Position numbers and translations under genes: made by a program. The notes under the pieces are model-generated. The model ran no database searches. It had not been told where the DNA came from and saw only the letters and a program-made list of their open reading frames with translations. From Verrucomicrobiales bacterium (lineage in GTDB: Bacteria > Verrucomicrobiota > Verrucomicrobiia > Verrucomicrobiales > DEV007): a stretch of 42,191 bases of DNA. Positions 15,562 to 24,284 of the stretch are shown here, piece by piece (positions within the stretch are counted from its first letter, which is position 1; each line of letters starts with the position of its first letter). The stretch spans positions 1 through 42,191 of the forward strand of contig JAEUHH010000113.1 of NCBI GenBank assembly GCA_016795505.1. Direction: 5' to 3'.

Positions 15562-18500
15562 TTATTCTTGGACCACGGACGGGGCGTCGTCCACCGCGGG
15601 ATGCGGCGGCTTTGGATCGGTGGATGGATCGGGGACCGGGTCGGCGCGATCGATGAGATGCCGGAAGTGCTGGTAGAGGTAGCCCATGCCGATGAGGACG
15701 AGCGCGATGGCAAAGAAGGCATAGATGCGATAGAGCGGGTCGTCGATATCGACCAGGAAAAGCCGGATCAGGGCCAGCAGCAGTCCGATCAGCCCCACCA
15801 GCCGGTAGGGGCGCAACCCGGCGGCAAAACCGACGGCGAACAGGAGGATGGCGCCTGCGCCCCATCCCACGGTGGTCAGCGATTCGACGCCGAAGCGGTC
15901 GATGGCGAGGACGGGGAAGGCCAGAGCCAGCAAGCCCAGTCCGCCATGGATCCAGGCGACGGGTCGCAGCCGGTCGGAATGCCGCCGGTAAGTCACCACG
16001 ACGCCATGGGCGATGATGAGGATCGCGACGGACAGCACGCCGATCAAGTCCGTCGGGTCGACCTCACGATGGCGGTCAAAGATGAGGCTGAAGGTCTCCC
16101 ATGCGGCGACACCGAGGGGTAGGGCGGACCACATCTCGCCCGACGGGCGGCGGCATCCGCGCGCCCAGAGGATGAGTCCGACGGCACAAATGGCGGCGAT
16201 GACACCCGACCAAGGCTGCTCAGCAATCCCGCACGGCGCTTGGAGAAAAGCCAGCGCGGCGAGACATTCGAAACCGATGAACAGGGCGCTCCGGGTCTCC
16301 GGGGAAAAGGCTCCGCCGCCGGCTTTCACCCATCCGCGATGGGCGAGGTGCAACCATGCGAAGACCCCGGCCAGACAAGCCCACCATTCCCAGTCGCCGG
16401 TGGCGGGAAGACCGGCGGGAGAGGTGACCAGCAGGTGCAACAGCGACAGGATCAGAGGCACGACCGACACCAACGCGAGGGCGCGGAAGGGGACGAGGCC
16501 GTGCAGGCCGATGACGGCAAGGGCGATGATGGCGCCGCTCAGGAAGGTCTCCGCCGGGTCGAGGTGGGTGCGGCACAGCCAATGGATGACGAGCAGGCTC
16601 AGCCCGTGGAGGACCAGATCGTAGGCGATGAACACCGGGCGGGGATGAGCGTCTTTTTTCCGAGCCAACAACATGGCCGCCGTCGTGGTCACGCCAATGA
16701 TGAGGCCGGCGAAGATGGCGTGTTCCATCGGTGAGGTGGGCGCACGATGGAACACGTCGAGGTGCCAGCCCACCGCCCAGAGCAGGGGCAGGCCACCGGC
16801 GAGGGCGGGCACGTGGTTGCGGGTCAGGTAAGCCGCGGTGAAAAGTCCGCCGGCCGCCAGCGCGAGGAAGGACGGGCCGTTGGGCAGGCCTGCGAAGAGA
16901 TCCCGCGCTAGAAAGGTGATGGTGGAGCCGACGAGCCCTGCCAGCAGCCATTGGGCCGGATCGGGGTCGCCTTTTTCGGTCGGAACCGCGCTTCCCGGCA
17001 CCGGGATGGCTTGCCGGAAGAGCGCCCAGACAGCGATGGCGGTGAAGCCGGCGAGGATCAGGAGGTTTTGCCACCCGGCATCAGACGCAACGGGATCGAC
17101 GAAGCGGTGCGCCGTCACCGCCAACGCGACCAGTCCAAAGCCATGGAGCCCGAGTCGCACCGCCGCGCAGGTACCGCGGGAATCGGCCCGCCAGCGATGC
17201 AGAGCCAGTTCCGCCAGTCCCAGTCCCAGAAATGCCAGCCACAGTCCGGCGATCAGGCAGGGGGCGCTGCTGTCTCCGCAGCGGCCCAGGTGGATCAACG
17301 CCGGTGCCAGGGCGGTAAGGCCGGCCACGACGGGCGCCGGATGGCGCAGCAGGACCGTCGGCAGGGCGATGAGAAGGGCCGAAAGCGACTGGGCCCACAC
17401 GAGATCGGCGCCTTGGGTCGGAGCGTTCGGCGTCCAGATCAGCGCCGTTGCCGCGAGGCCGATGGTGAAACCGCCCAGGTGACCCATGACCGGGCGAAAG
17501 ACATCATCGCCGGAGCTTTTCCCTGATGATTCGTCACGCCGCGCCCAGTGGGCGTGCAGCGCCAGGCTGGCCGACAAGAGGCCGAGCGACAGCGTGCCGA
17601 CGATGTGATGCACGGAGAAAATGTCCCAGATCGGGTCGGTTGACTGCCATGCGTCGTGAAAAATCAGAGCCAGCGTCGCCGCGAGGAGGACGACAAAGCC
17701 GACCTCCGCCCAGCGGTAGCGGCTCCGCTGCCAGGCCCAGAGCAGGAGACCGGTCTGGAAGGCGAGCGAGAGCCATCGGGTGGGGCCGTCGTAACGCTCG
17801 ACCACGAACAGCGCCAGCAGGGCACAGGCTTTGAGGAAGTAGGTCTCCGTGAGTCCCGCCGGATGCCGTCGCCAAAGCCGGATCGCGGTAAAGGCGCCGA
17901 GACCGATGGTGAACACCAGGTAAAACGAGTCCAGCTCGCCCGTCTCGATGGCGCGTGGGTAGGCCAGACGCACCGCCAGCCAGCCGATTGCCACCGCGAG
18001 CGAGGTGTTTCCCACCGCCAGCCATCGGCGCCACAGCGGATGGGGATTGTCGGGACCGCCGTGGCGTTCCTCGGAGAGGATGTTGGCCGCTTCGAGGACC
18101 ACGGCCAGACCGGCCAGGCTGCCGAGCAACACGAACAGCGAGGGCGGCATCGCGGCGCGTGGCCAGTGGAAAACGGCGAGGGTGAAGAAGCCCAGCCACG
18201 CACCCGGCGTGGCGAGAGTGACGGGCCAGCGCCAGTGTCTCAGGACAAACAGGAAGCCGGCCCCGGCGGCCAGCGAGATCAAGCCGGCGACCAGGAAGCG
18301 GTCGAGACCGTGCCAGTGGGAGAATCCGCACGCCACCAAGCCGAGCAGGGTCGCCATCGTAGCGATGACTTCATCGCGCTTCCAGAGGCTCCACAGGATG
18401 ACGAGCACGACCGCCGCGGCCTGGGCGAGAAAGCCAGCGGCGGGATCGTGAATCACCCGCGTGGCCTCGATGCCGTAAGCCGCGAAGGCGGTGAAATAGC

Positions 18501-19122
18501 CCAGTCCGAGACCGCCGGCCGCGACGAGTCGTCCGAACTCGGCCAGCCGGCGTTCCAGCCATGAGCCCAGCAGGAGAAAGCCCGCTGCCAGACCGGCGAG
18601 CGTGCCGACCCGCACCCACGGCGGCACCTCACGGGCGATGCGGACCCCGAAGAACACCGCTGCGATGATCAGCACCACCAAGCCGATTCGCGTGAGCCAC
18701 CACGCGCCGATGGCCGCCTCGGCGCTCTCGCCACCGGGGGGCATGAGCCGGAGCTTCTCCAGAATCGGGCGCCAGCGAGGTGGCGAGGCCGGAACGGGAG
18801 TCGGCGGAGGCGTCAACTTGGGGCGAGCCGGTGGCAGCGGCGGCGGTGAAGTGGGCTGGGTGACGGGCTCGGGCCGTGAGAGCGGCAGGGGGGGCGGTGT
18901 AGAGGCTGCCTTTTCGACTGGATCCGGGATGGGCACCGGCGCCGGGACCGGGGAGGGAGTCGGCTTGGGCGTTCCGGATTCCGTCTGGAGTTTTTGCAGT
19001 TCCACCTTGAGCAATGTGACGTCGCGGACCACGGCATCGAGGCGTTGGCGGGTCTGGAACAGGTGGATGATGAGCCAGAACAGCGTTCCGGCGATGAAAA
19101 GGAACAGGAGGAAAGCTTCCAT
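15562..19122 (-). CDS. Giant DUF2339 polytopic membrane protein
   Basis: The 1186-residue protein has an N-terminal membrane anchor (about 2-20), a short coiled coil (about 24-49), a proline-rich linker to about 118, and then more than 20 hydrophobic segments to the C-terminus. The segment IGAWWLTRIGLVVLIIAAVF and the closing part with RPYRLVGLIGLLLALIRLFL are typical of DUF2339. The function of the family is unknown; the helix-dense architecture suggests a scaffold or lipid/polymer-related role in the inner membrane. The frame opens with a TTG at 19131, but ATG 19122 is preferred. CHAD follows 4 bases after the stop. Confidence 0.9.
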   Translation of the reverse strand: MEAFLLFLFIAGTLFWLIIHLFQTRQRLDAVVRDVTLLKVELQKLQTESGTPKPTPSPVPAPVPIPDPVEKAASTPPPLPLSRPEPVTQPTSPPPLPPARPKLTPPPTPVPASPPRWRPILEKLRLMPPGGESAEAAIGAWWLTRIGLVVLIIAAVFFGVRIAREVPPWVRVGTLAGLAAGFLLLGSWLERRLAEFGRLVAAGGLGLGYFTAFAAYGIEATRVIHDPAAGFLAQAAAVVLVILWSLWKRDEVIATMATLLGLVACGFSHWHGLDRFLVAGLISLAAGAGFLFVLRHWRWPVTLATPGAWLGFFTLAVFHWPRAAMPPSLFVLLGSLAGLAVVLEAANILSEERHGGPDNPHPLWRRWLAVGNTSLAVAIGWLAVRLAYPRAIETGELDSFYLVFTIGLGAFTAIRLWRRHPAGLTETYFLKACALLALFVVERYDGPTRWLSLAFQTGLLLWAWQRSRYRWAEVGFVVLLAATLALIFHDAWQSTDPIWDIFSVHHIVGTLSLGLLSASLALHAHWARRDESSGKSSGDDVFRPVMGHLGGFTIGLAATALIWTPNAPTQGADLVWAQSLSALLIALPTVLLRHPAPVVAGLTALAPALIHLGRCGDSSAPCLIAGLWLAFLGLGLAELALHRWRADSRGTCAAVRLGLHGFGLVALAVTAHRFVDPVASDAGWQNLLILAGFTAIAVWALFRQAIPVPGSAVPTEKGDPDPAQWLLAGLVGSTITFLARDLFAGLPNGPSFLALAAGGLFTAAYLTRNHVPALAGGLPLLWAVGWHLDVFHRAPTSPMEHAIFAGLIIGVTTTAAMLLARKKDAHPRPVFIAYDLVLHGLSLLVIHWLCRTHLDPAETFLSGAIIALAVIGLHGLVPFRALALVSVVPLILSLLHLLVTSPAGLPATGDWEWWACLAGVFAWLHLAHRGWVKAGGGAFSPETRSALFIGFECLAALAFLQAPCGIAEQPWSGVIAAICAVGLILWARGCRRPSGEMWSALPLGVAAWETFSLIFDRHREVDPTDLIGVLSVAILIIAHGVVVTYRRHSDRLRPVAWIHGGLGLLALAFPVLAIDRFGVESLTTVGWGAGAILLFAVGFAAGLRPYRLVGLIGLLLALIRLFLVDIDDPLYRIYAFFAIALVLIGMGYLYQHFRHLIDRADPVPDPSTDPKPPHPAVDDAPSVVQE

Positions 19123-19311
19123 GGTGTGCAAAGGCGGCTGAAAGTTGTCGGACCTGCCCAGTCTATTTTCAATCTGCGGAGCCGGCGCATCGAATCGCTT
19201 GGTGTGAGCATTGATGAAATCGATTCAGCCGGTGAGGAGGGAGTTGGGGCAGCGGGTGGGGCAGCGTGTGGGCGGGAATGGCGGGAGTTTTGTTGCCGGA
19301 TAGCCGGCGAT

Positions 19312-19930
19312 GGGAACATTCGCGTCATTCGCGCTGATTCGTTTACATTCGTGTTAAGGCCGTATGGCCTGGAATGCCAAAAGCGCGAGAGGCCGTTCCT
19401 CGGGGGTGTGAAGATTTGAACGCGAATGGAAAAGAATGGCCGAGAATGACGCGAATGGCTTTGGCTGATGACCTGCTTGGGAACATTCGCGTCATTCGCG
19501 CTGATTCGTTTACATTCGTGTTAAGACCACATGGCCTGGAATGCTGAAAACGCGCAAGGCCGTTCCTCGGCGTCGTGGTGATTTGAATGCGAATGGAAAA
19601 GAATGGCCGCGAATGACGCGAATGGCTTTGGCTGATGACCTGCTTGGGAACATTCGCGCTATTCGCGCCAAAGCCAAAAGGCCTGCAAATTCGAAAGCGC
19701 GGCAAACCAATGCCACCACAATTCGAACGCGAATGGAAAAGAATGGCCGCGAATGACGCGAATGGCTTTGGCTGATGGCCTGCTTGGGAACATTCGCGTC
19801 ATTCGCGCTGATTCGTTTACATTCGTGTTAAGAGCACATGGCCTGGACTGCCGAAAGCACGCGAGGCCGTTCCTCGGCGTCGTGGTGATTCGAACGCGAA
19901 TGGAAAAGAATGGCCGCGAATGCCGCGAAT
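19312..19930. repeat. Four tandem copies of a 140-167-bp palindromic repeat
   Basis: Copies begin with gggaacattcgcg at 19312, 19479, 19646 and 19786, giving periods of 167, 167 and 140 bp. The third copy has a different, shorter centre. Each copy starts with cattcgcgtcattcgcg or a close variant and ends with its exact reverse complement cgcgaatgacgcgaatg, so each unit can fold on itself. The block fills most of the gap between DUF2339 and the SNF2 gene. No gene is supported in 19123-20079. Confidence 0.93.
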
Positions 19931-20001
19931 CTCGTTGCCAAGACTAGCCCTATTCCAAGAGCCTCCGCGTCTCCGTGGTGCTTTTCCGACCCTGCCGAGA
20001 C

Positions 20002-20046
20002 CTGATCAGACCCTGTTGTCTCTCCGATCAGACCCTGTTGCATCGG
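20002..20046 (+). repeat. Dispersed 22-bp-module repeat, copy 3
   Basis: The core gatcagaccctgttg appears at 20004 and 20026, exactly 22 bp apart, ending in catcgg. It lies 34 bp downstream of the SNF2 stop, between convergent-free flanks. It is the cleanest copy and best defines the consensus CCGATCAGACCCTGTYTG. Confidence 0.88.
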
Positions 20047-20079
20047 AAACCCGGCCCGCCGGTGTCGTTGCCGTCGAGC

Positions 20080-22665
20080 CTACTCGGCGATGGGGGCGAG
20101 AAGATCGCGGAGATCGGCTTCGGAGAATTCCAGCTTTTGCGGGGAGCCTTCGAGGATGCCCTGGAACAGGGCGCGCTTTTTCTGCTGCAGGTAGAGGATT
20201 TTCTCCTCGATGGTGCCCTGGCTGATGAGCTTGTAAACGAAGACGGGATTTTTCTGGCCGATGCGGTAGGCGCGGTCGGTGGCCTGGCTTTCGAGGGCGG
20301 GATTCCACCACGGGTCGTAGTGGATCACGGTGTCGGCGGCGGTGAGGTTGAGGCCGGTGCCGCCGGCGCGGAGGCTGATCAAAAACACGGGGTACTTGCC
20401 GGCCTGAAAGTCATCGCACAGGGCGCCGCGGTCCTTGGTGGCGCCGGTGAGGGTGATGTAGGGGATCTTTTCCTTGTCGAGAGCCTGCTCGATGAGTCCG
20501 AGCATCTGGGCAAACTGGGAAAAGATCAGGATGCGGCGGCCTTCCTCGACCATGTCGGGGATGAGCTCCATGAGCAGGTCGAGCTTGGCGGAACTCTTGA
20601 CCTTCTGCGCGGAGGGCAGGCTGAGCAGGCGGGGATGGCAGCAGACCTGGCGCAGCTTGAGCAGGGCGTCGAGGATGAGGATCTTGGAGGCTTCGAGGCC
20701 GCGGCGCTTGATCTCCTCCTTGAGGTCGCGGCTGAGGCTGGCGCGGACGGCTTCGTACAGTTCGACCTGCTTGGGGGTGAGTTCGATGGTGCGGACGATC
20801 TCGGTCTTGGGCGGCAGGTCCTTGGCGACGAGGTCCTTGGTGCGGCGCAGCATGAGGGGCGCGACGCGTTTGGCGAGGCGCTCGCGGCGGCTCTCGTCGC
20901 GGTCTTTCTCGATCGGGATGCGGTAGCAGCGGCGGAAGCTCTCCTCGCTGCCGAGGAAGCCGGGCATGAGGAAATGGAACAGCGACCACAACTCGCCGAG
21001 GTGGTTCTCGATCGGCGTGCCGCTGAGGGCGAGCCGGTGGCGGGCCTTGATCTTCCAGGCGACCTGGGTGACCTGGGAACCGGCGTTCTTGATGGTGTGG
21101 GCTTCGTCGAGGACGACGTAGTGAAACTCCTGGGCGAGGAGTTCGTCGGCATCGCGCAGCAGCACCGGGTAGGAGGTGACGACGAGGTCGGAGTATTTCA
21201 GCACCGGGTAGTAGCGCTTCCGCTTGTCGCCCTGGAGGGCCAGAACGGTGAGGGAGGGGGCGAATTTCTTGGCTTCCTTCTCCCAGTTCGGCACGACACT
21301 CTTCGGCGCGATGATGAGGCAGGGGAGATTGCCGCGGCCGGACTTTTTCTCCTCGAAGAGGTGGCAGAGGGTCTGCACGGTCTTTCCGAGGCCCATGTCG
21401 TCGGCGAGGATGCCGCCGAATTTCTGCTCGCGGAGGAACTGGAGCCAGCGAAAGCCATCTTCTTGGTAAGGCCGGAGGCTGGCGAGGAATCCCTGTGGCA
21501 CTTCGGAGTCGTCCTTGGGTCTGAGATGCTCCAGGTCCTCGGCTGTCTTGAGCAGGTAGTCGGGTGCCTGGTCGACGAGGCGGTTGCCCCCGTTGCCGGC
21601 GTGGGCGGACTCCATGACGAGTTGGGCGGCGCGCAGGCTGTGGAGCTTGAGCTTGCCCTTGGGGTCGAGCGGGTCCTCGTCGAAGAGTTCGGCGAGGATG
21701 GCGAGCACGGCGGAGAGTTTGCTGACGGGGATGGCGACGTAGCGGTCGCTGTCCTCGATGCGGATGGGGATGCGGGTCTTGGGATCGAGTTTTTTCAGGT
21801 CGGAGAGGCGGAAATTCTCCGGCTGGCAGCGGAGGTACTCGACCAGGCAGGGCAGCATGTTGATGCGCTCGCGGCCGAGCCGGATGCCGCACTCGAAGCC
21901 GAACCAGTCGACGCCGTCTTCGCTGGCGACTTCGGCTATCTCGCCGTACCAGTCGGCCGGCTGCATGACGGACAGGCCGAAGTCGGCGGAAAAATCGAGC
22001 CGGGCGTCGATGCCCTCGTCGGCGGGCGGGTGGTTGGCGATGAAGTCGGCCCAGCGCAGCTCCTGCTCGGCCAGGGTCTTCGCGGGAAAGGCATAGCATT
22101 CGCGGCAGCCAGGGTCGATCTCGTCCCAGGGATACATTTCCACGAGCCGGCGCAGGCCGCAGGCGCGCAGCCAGGTCTCGACACGGCCGTCGGCATCGGT
22201 GCCGGGGCTGATGCGGGCCATGGGCAGGTGCTCCAGCAGGTTGCGGGCGTCGTAGTCGTCCCAGTGGAGGATGCCGACGCGGACGTCGGCGCGGAAGCAG
22301 TAGATGGTGGCGGGAAAGGTGAGCCGGTCGATGGCCTCGGGCGAACCGCTCTCGGCTTTCGCGGCCAGGAGCAGGGCGACGACGCGGTCGGTATTGGACT
22401 GGCGCTCGGTGGAGGCGCGGCCGTCGATGGACCAATCGCCCTCGCCGGTGCGCCGGACGACGACGCTGACCTCGGCGGTGGGGCCGTCGGCGAGGTCGAG
22501 GACTTCGCCGAAGATGCCGGCAAAGGTGCCGTTGATATTGGAGGTGACGACGCGCACGCGGCCCTCGCGGTAGTAGCGCAGACCGCGCTGGATCTGCTCG
22601 GGCGAGAAGATGCGCCCGTAGATGGGCGCCTCCCGGAGGGAGAGATCTTCGAGGATGCCGGGCAT
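20080..22665 (-). CDS. SNF2-family DEAD/DEAH-box helicase
   Basis: The 861-residue protein has a roughly 400-residue N-terminal region of unclear fold and a C-terminal SNF2 ATPase. The core shows LRPYQEDGFRWLQFL, Walker A ADDMGLGKT (about 417-425), DEAH box VLDEAHTIKN (about 514-523), SGTPIENHLGELWSLFHFL, and the second lobe with LIFSQFAQM, LISLRAGGTGLNLTAAD and DRAYRIGQKNPV. Bacterial SNF2 proteins (HepA/RapA-like) remodel protein-nucleic acid complexes. No CxCxnCxH SWIM finger is evident. The frame opens with a TTG at 22824, but that stretch is AT-rich and promoter-like, so ATG 22665 is used. Confidence 0.93.
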   Translation of the reverse strand: MPGILEDLSLREAPIYGRIFSPEQIQRGLRYYREGRVRVVTSNINGTFAGIFGEVLDLADGPTAEVSVVVRRTGEGDWSIDGRASTERQSNTDRVVALLLAAKAESGSPEAIDRLTFPATIYCFRADVRVGILHWDDYDARNLLEHLPMARISPGTDADGRVETWLRACGLRRLVEMYPWDEIDPGCRECYAFPAKTLAEQELRWADFIANHPPADEGIDARLDFSADFGLSVMQPADWYGEIAEVASEDGVDWFGFECGIRLGRERINMLPCLVEYLRCQPENFRLSDLKKLDPKTRIPIRIEDSDRYVAIPVSKLSAVLAILAELFDEDPLDPKGKLKLHSLRAAQLVMESAHAGNGGNRLVDQAPDYLLKTAEDLEHLRPKDDSEVPQGFLASLRPYQEDGFRWLQFLREQKFGGILADDMGLGKTVQTLCHLFEEKKSGRGNLPCLIIAPKSVVPNWEKEAKKFAPSLTVLALQGDKRKRYYPVLKYSDLVVTSYPVLLRDADELLAQEFHYVVLDEAHTIKNAGSQVTQVAWKIKARHRLALSGTPIENHLGELWSLFHFLMPGFLGSEESFRRCYRIPIEKDRDESRRERLAKRVAPLMLRRTKDLVAKDLPPKTEIVRTIELTPKQVELYEAVRASLSRDLKEEIKRRGLEASKILILDALLKLRQVCCHPRLLSLPSAQKVKSSAKLDLLMELIPDMVEEGRRILIFSQFAQMLGLIEQALDKEKIPYITLTGATKDRGALCDDFQAGKYPVFLISLRAGGTGLNLTAADTVIHYDPWWNPALESQATDRAYRIGQKNPVFVYKLISQGTIEEKILYLQQKKRALFQGILEGSPQKLEFSEADLRDLLAPIAE

Positions 22666-22739
22666 GTCGGAGTGGGTGCGGAAAAAGGGGTGGTCTTTGC
22701 GGAGGAGGACCCGACCGGGAGAGGAAGGCGGGCGGGAAG

Positions 22740-22830
22740 CGTTTAGTTTATCGAATCCGATAGTTTCGCTACGGAATTTTTTAAGATTCGCGAACTTTAA
22801 GGCGTTGACAGCCTGAAAAATCAAGGCCTG
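22740..22830 (-). promoter_or_regulatory. AT-rich probable promoter of SNF2 gene
   Basis: The local base composition drops sharply in GC between about 22741 and 22825, including gtttagtttatcg and ttttttaagattcg, against GC-rich flanks. This lies 75-160 bases before the chosen SNF2 start and after the DUF1552 stop region, so a promoter for the SNF2 gene is likely. I cannot place exact boxes. Confidence 0.45.
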
Positions 22831-22888
22831 CGCCGTCCCGAAAGGGAGGCGGATTCGCGGAAAATCGCGCCGGGTGGGCGGTGGGGAC

Positions 22889-24205
22889 TCAACTCAGCGA
22901 GAGCGCGCCGGCCTCGCAGTATTTGGCGGTGCCGAAGGACTTCAGCTCATGACCCATCGCGTGGGCGAGGGAAAGCCAGAGGCGATTGTGGGGCACTTTC
23001 TCGAACTGGAGGCTGCGTCCGCCACGGATGGCGTGGCCGCGTCCGCCAACGAGCACGAGGGGAATGTCGTCGAGGGTGTGGCTGTTGCCTTTGCCCAGTT
23101 CATTGAGCCAGACGATGAGGGTGTGGTCGAGCATGCTGCCCTCGCCGCCGGGCTCTGGGGTGCTGGCGAGGCGCTGGGTCAGGTGGGCCAGCTCGCCGCA
23201 GAACCACTCGTTGATCTTGATCAGCTTTTCGACGGCTTCCTTGTTGTCGTCGGGCTCGTGGGACAGGCTGTGGTGGCCGTCTTCGACGCCGAGCCAGTTC
23301 ATCCGCGCCTGGCCGACGGAGCGCATGAACTGCAGGGTGGCGACGCGGGTCATGTCATTGGCCATGGCATTGACCAGCAGGTCGATCTGGATGCGGCTGA
23401 GGCGGGGCGTGTTGTCGTTGACGAGTTCGATGTTGGGATCGAATTCGGGCACGGGATGGGACAGGTCGCCCTGCTGCTCGTCGCGCTGGAGTTCGGCCTC
23501 CAACTCGCGGACGAGGGTGAGGTGCTCGTCGAGAAGACCGCGATCCTCGGCGCTGAGACGCGGGGCGACGCGCTGGATGTCCTCGCGCACGTCGTCGAGG
23601 ATGCTGGTCAGGCTTTCGCGGTCCTTGGTCTGACCATAGAGTTTGCCGAGCATCTGGCGGGGATCGCTGATGGGGGCGAGGGGCTGGTTCGGCCCGGCGT
23701 AGCACATCCGGGTCCACGGATCGGCGCGGTCGGGCACGGCGACACCGAATTCCAGTGAGCCGAAACGGGTGCGGGAATCCTCGCGGCTCTGGAGGAAATT
23801 CTTCATTTCCTGATCGATGGAAATGCCACGCGCCCAGCCGGCCGCGGTGTGGGAGCCGCCTTTGATGTTGCCGGGGAACAGCTCTGTGCCGGTGAGCAGG
23901 CAACTCATGCCGCGCATGTGGCTGTCGCCGTCGCCACGGATCTGGTTGCAGACGCCGCGGAGCACGGTGACCTGGTCACGCCAGGGCTCCAGTGGTTTGA
24001 GGATGCGCTTGAAAGCCAGCTTTCCGTCCGCGGAGTCGGGCCAGAATTCCCACGGGATGGTGCCGTTCGGCGAGAAGACAAAGATCAGGCGTTGTTTCGG
24101 CTTGCCGGCGGCGGCGTGGAGGGCATTCAGGCCCGGCAGGCCGGTCAGAAAGGGCAGGGCGGCGGCGCTGAGGCCGAGGTCTTTGAGAAAATGGCGGCGA
24201 TTCAT
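22889..24205 (-). CDS. DUF1552 domain protein, Tat-type signal
   Basis: The 438-residue protein begins with a twin-arginine-like signal (MNRRHFLKDLGLSAAALPFL) and continues as a DUF1552 protein: LIFVFSPNGTIPWEFWP, RGDGDSHMRGMSCLLTGTEL, a helical middle, DGHHSLSHEPDD and LIVWLNELGKGNSH. The family resembles DUF1501/alkaline-phosphatase-like secreted proteins of Planctomycetes and Verrucomicrobia and is almost always coupled to a DUF1592 cytochrome protein, as here (79 bp downstream of it). The biochemical role is unknown. ATG 24205 is chosen at the RR signal; a GTG 75 bases upstream would add 25 unlikely residues. Confidence 0.93.
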   Translation of the reverse strand: MNRRHFLKDLGLSAAALPFLTGLPGLNALHAAAGKPKQRLIFVFSPNGTIPWEFWPDSADGKLAFKRILKPLEPWRDQVTVLRGVCNQIRGDGDSHMRGMSCLLTGTELFPGNIKGGSHTAAGWARGISIDQEMKNFLQSREDSRTRFGSLEFGVAVPDRADPWTRMCYAGPNQPLAPISDPRQMLGKLYGQTKDRESLTSILDDVREDIQRVAPRLSAEDRGLLDEHLTLVRELEAELQRDEQQGDLSHPVPEFDPNIELVNDNTPRLSRIQIDLLVNAMANDMTRVATLQFMRSVGQARMNWLGVEDGHHSLSHEPDDNKEAVEKLIKINEWFCGELAHLTQRLASTPEPGGEGSMLDHTLIVWLNELGKGNSHTLDDIPLVLVGGRGHAIRGGRSLQFEKVPHNRLWLSLAHAMGHELKSFGTAKYCEAGALSLS

Positions 24206-24284
24206 GGCGGGGTGAGAGAGCGATGGCAGTGGTGAGAGAATCGGGGAAATCGGGGCGGGCGCAAGGGGCGGACGGGTCACGCGA

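Noticed and set aside
19975-22746. Plus-strand open frame of over 900 codons opposite the SNF2 gene
   Set aside because: Its translation is Gly/Ala/Asp/Val-rich without family motifs, and it mirrors the helicase gene whose SNF2 motifs are complete.
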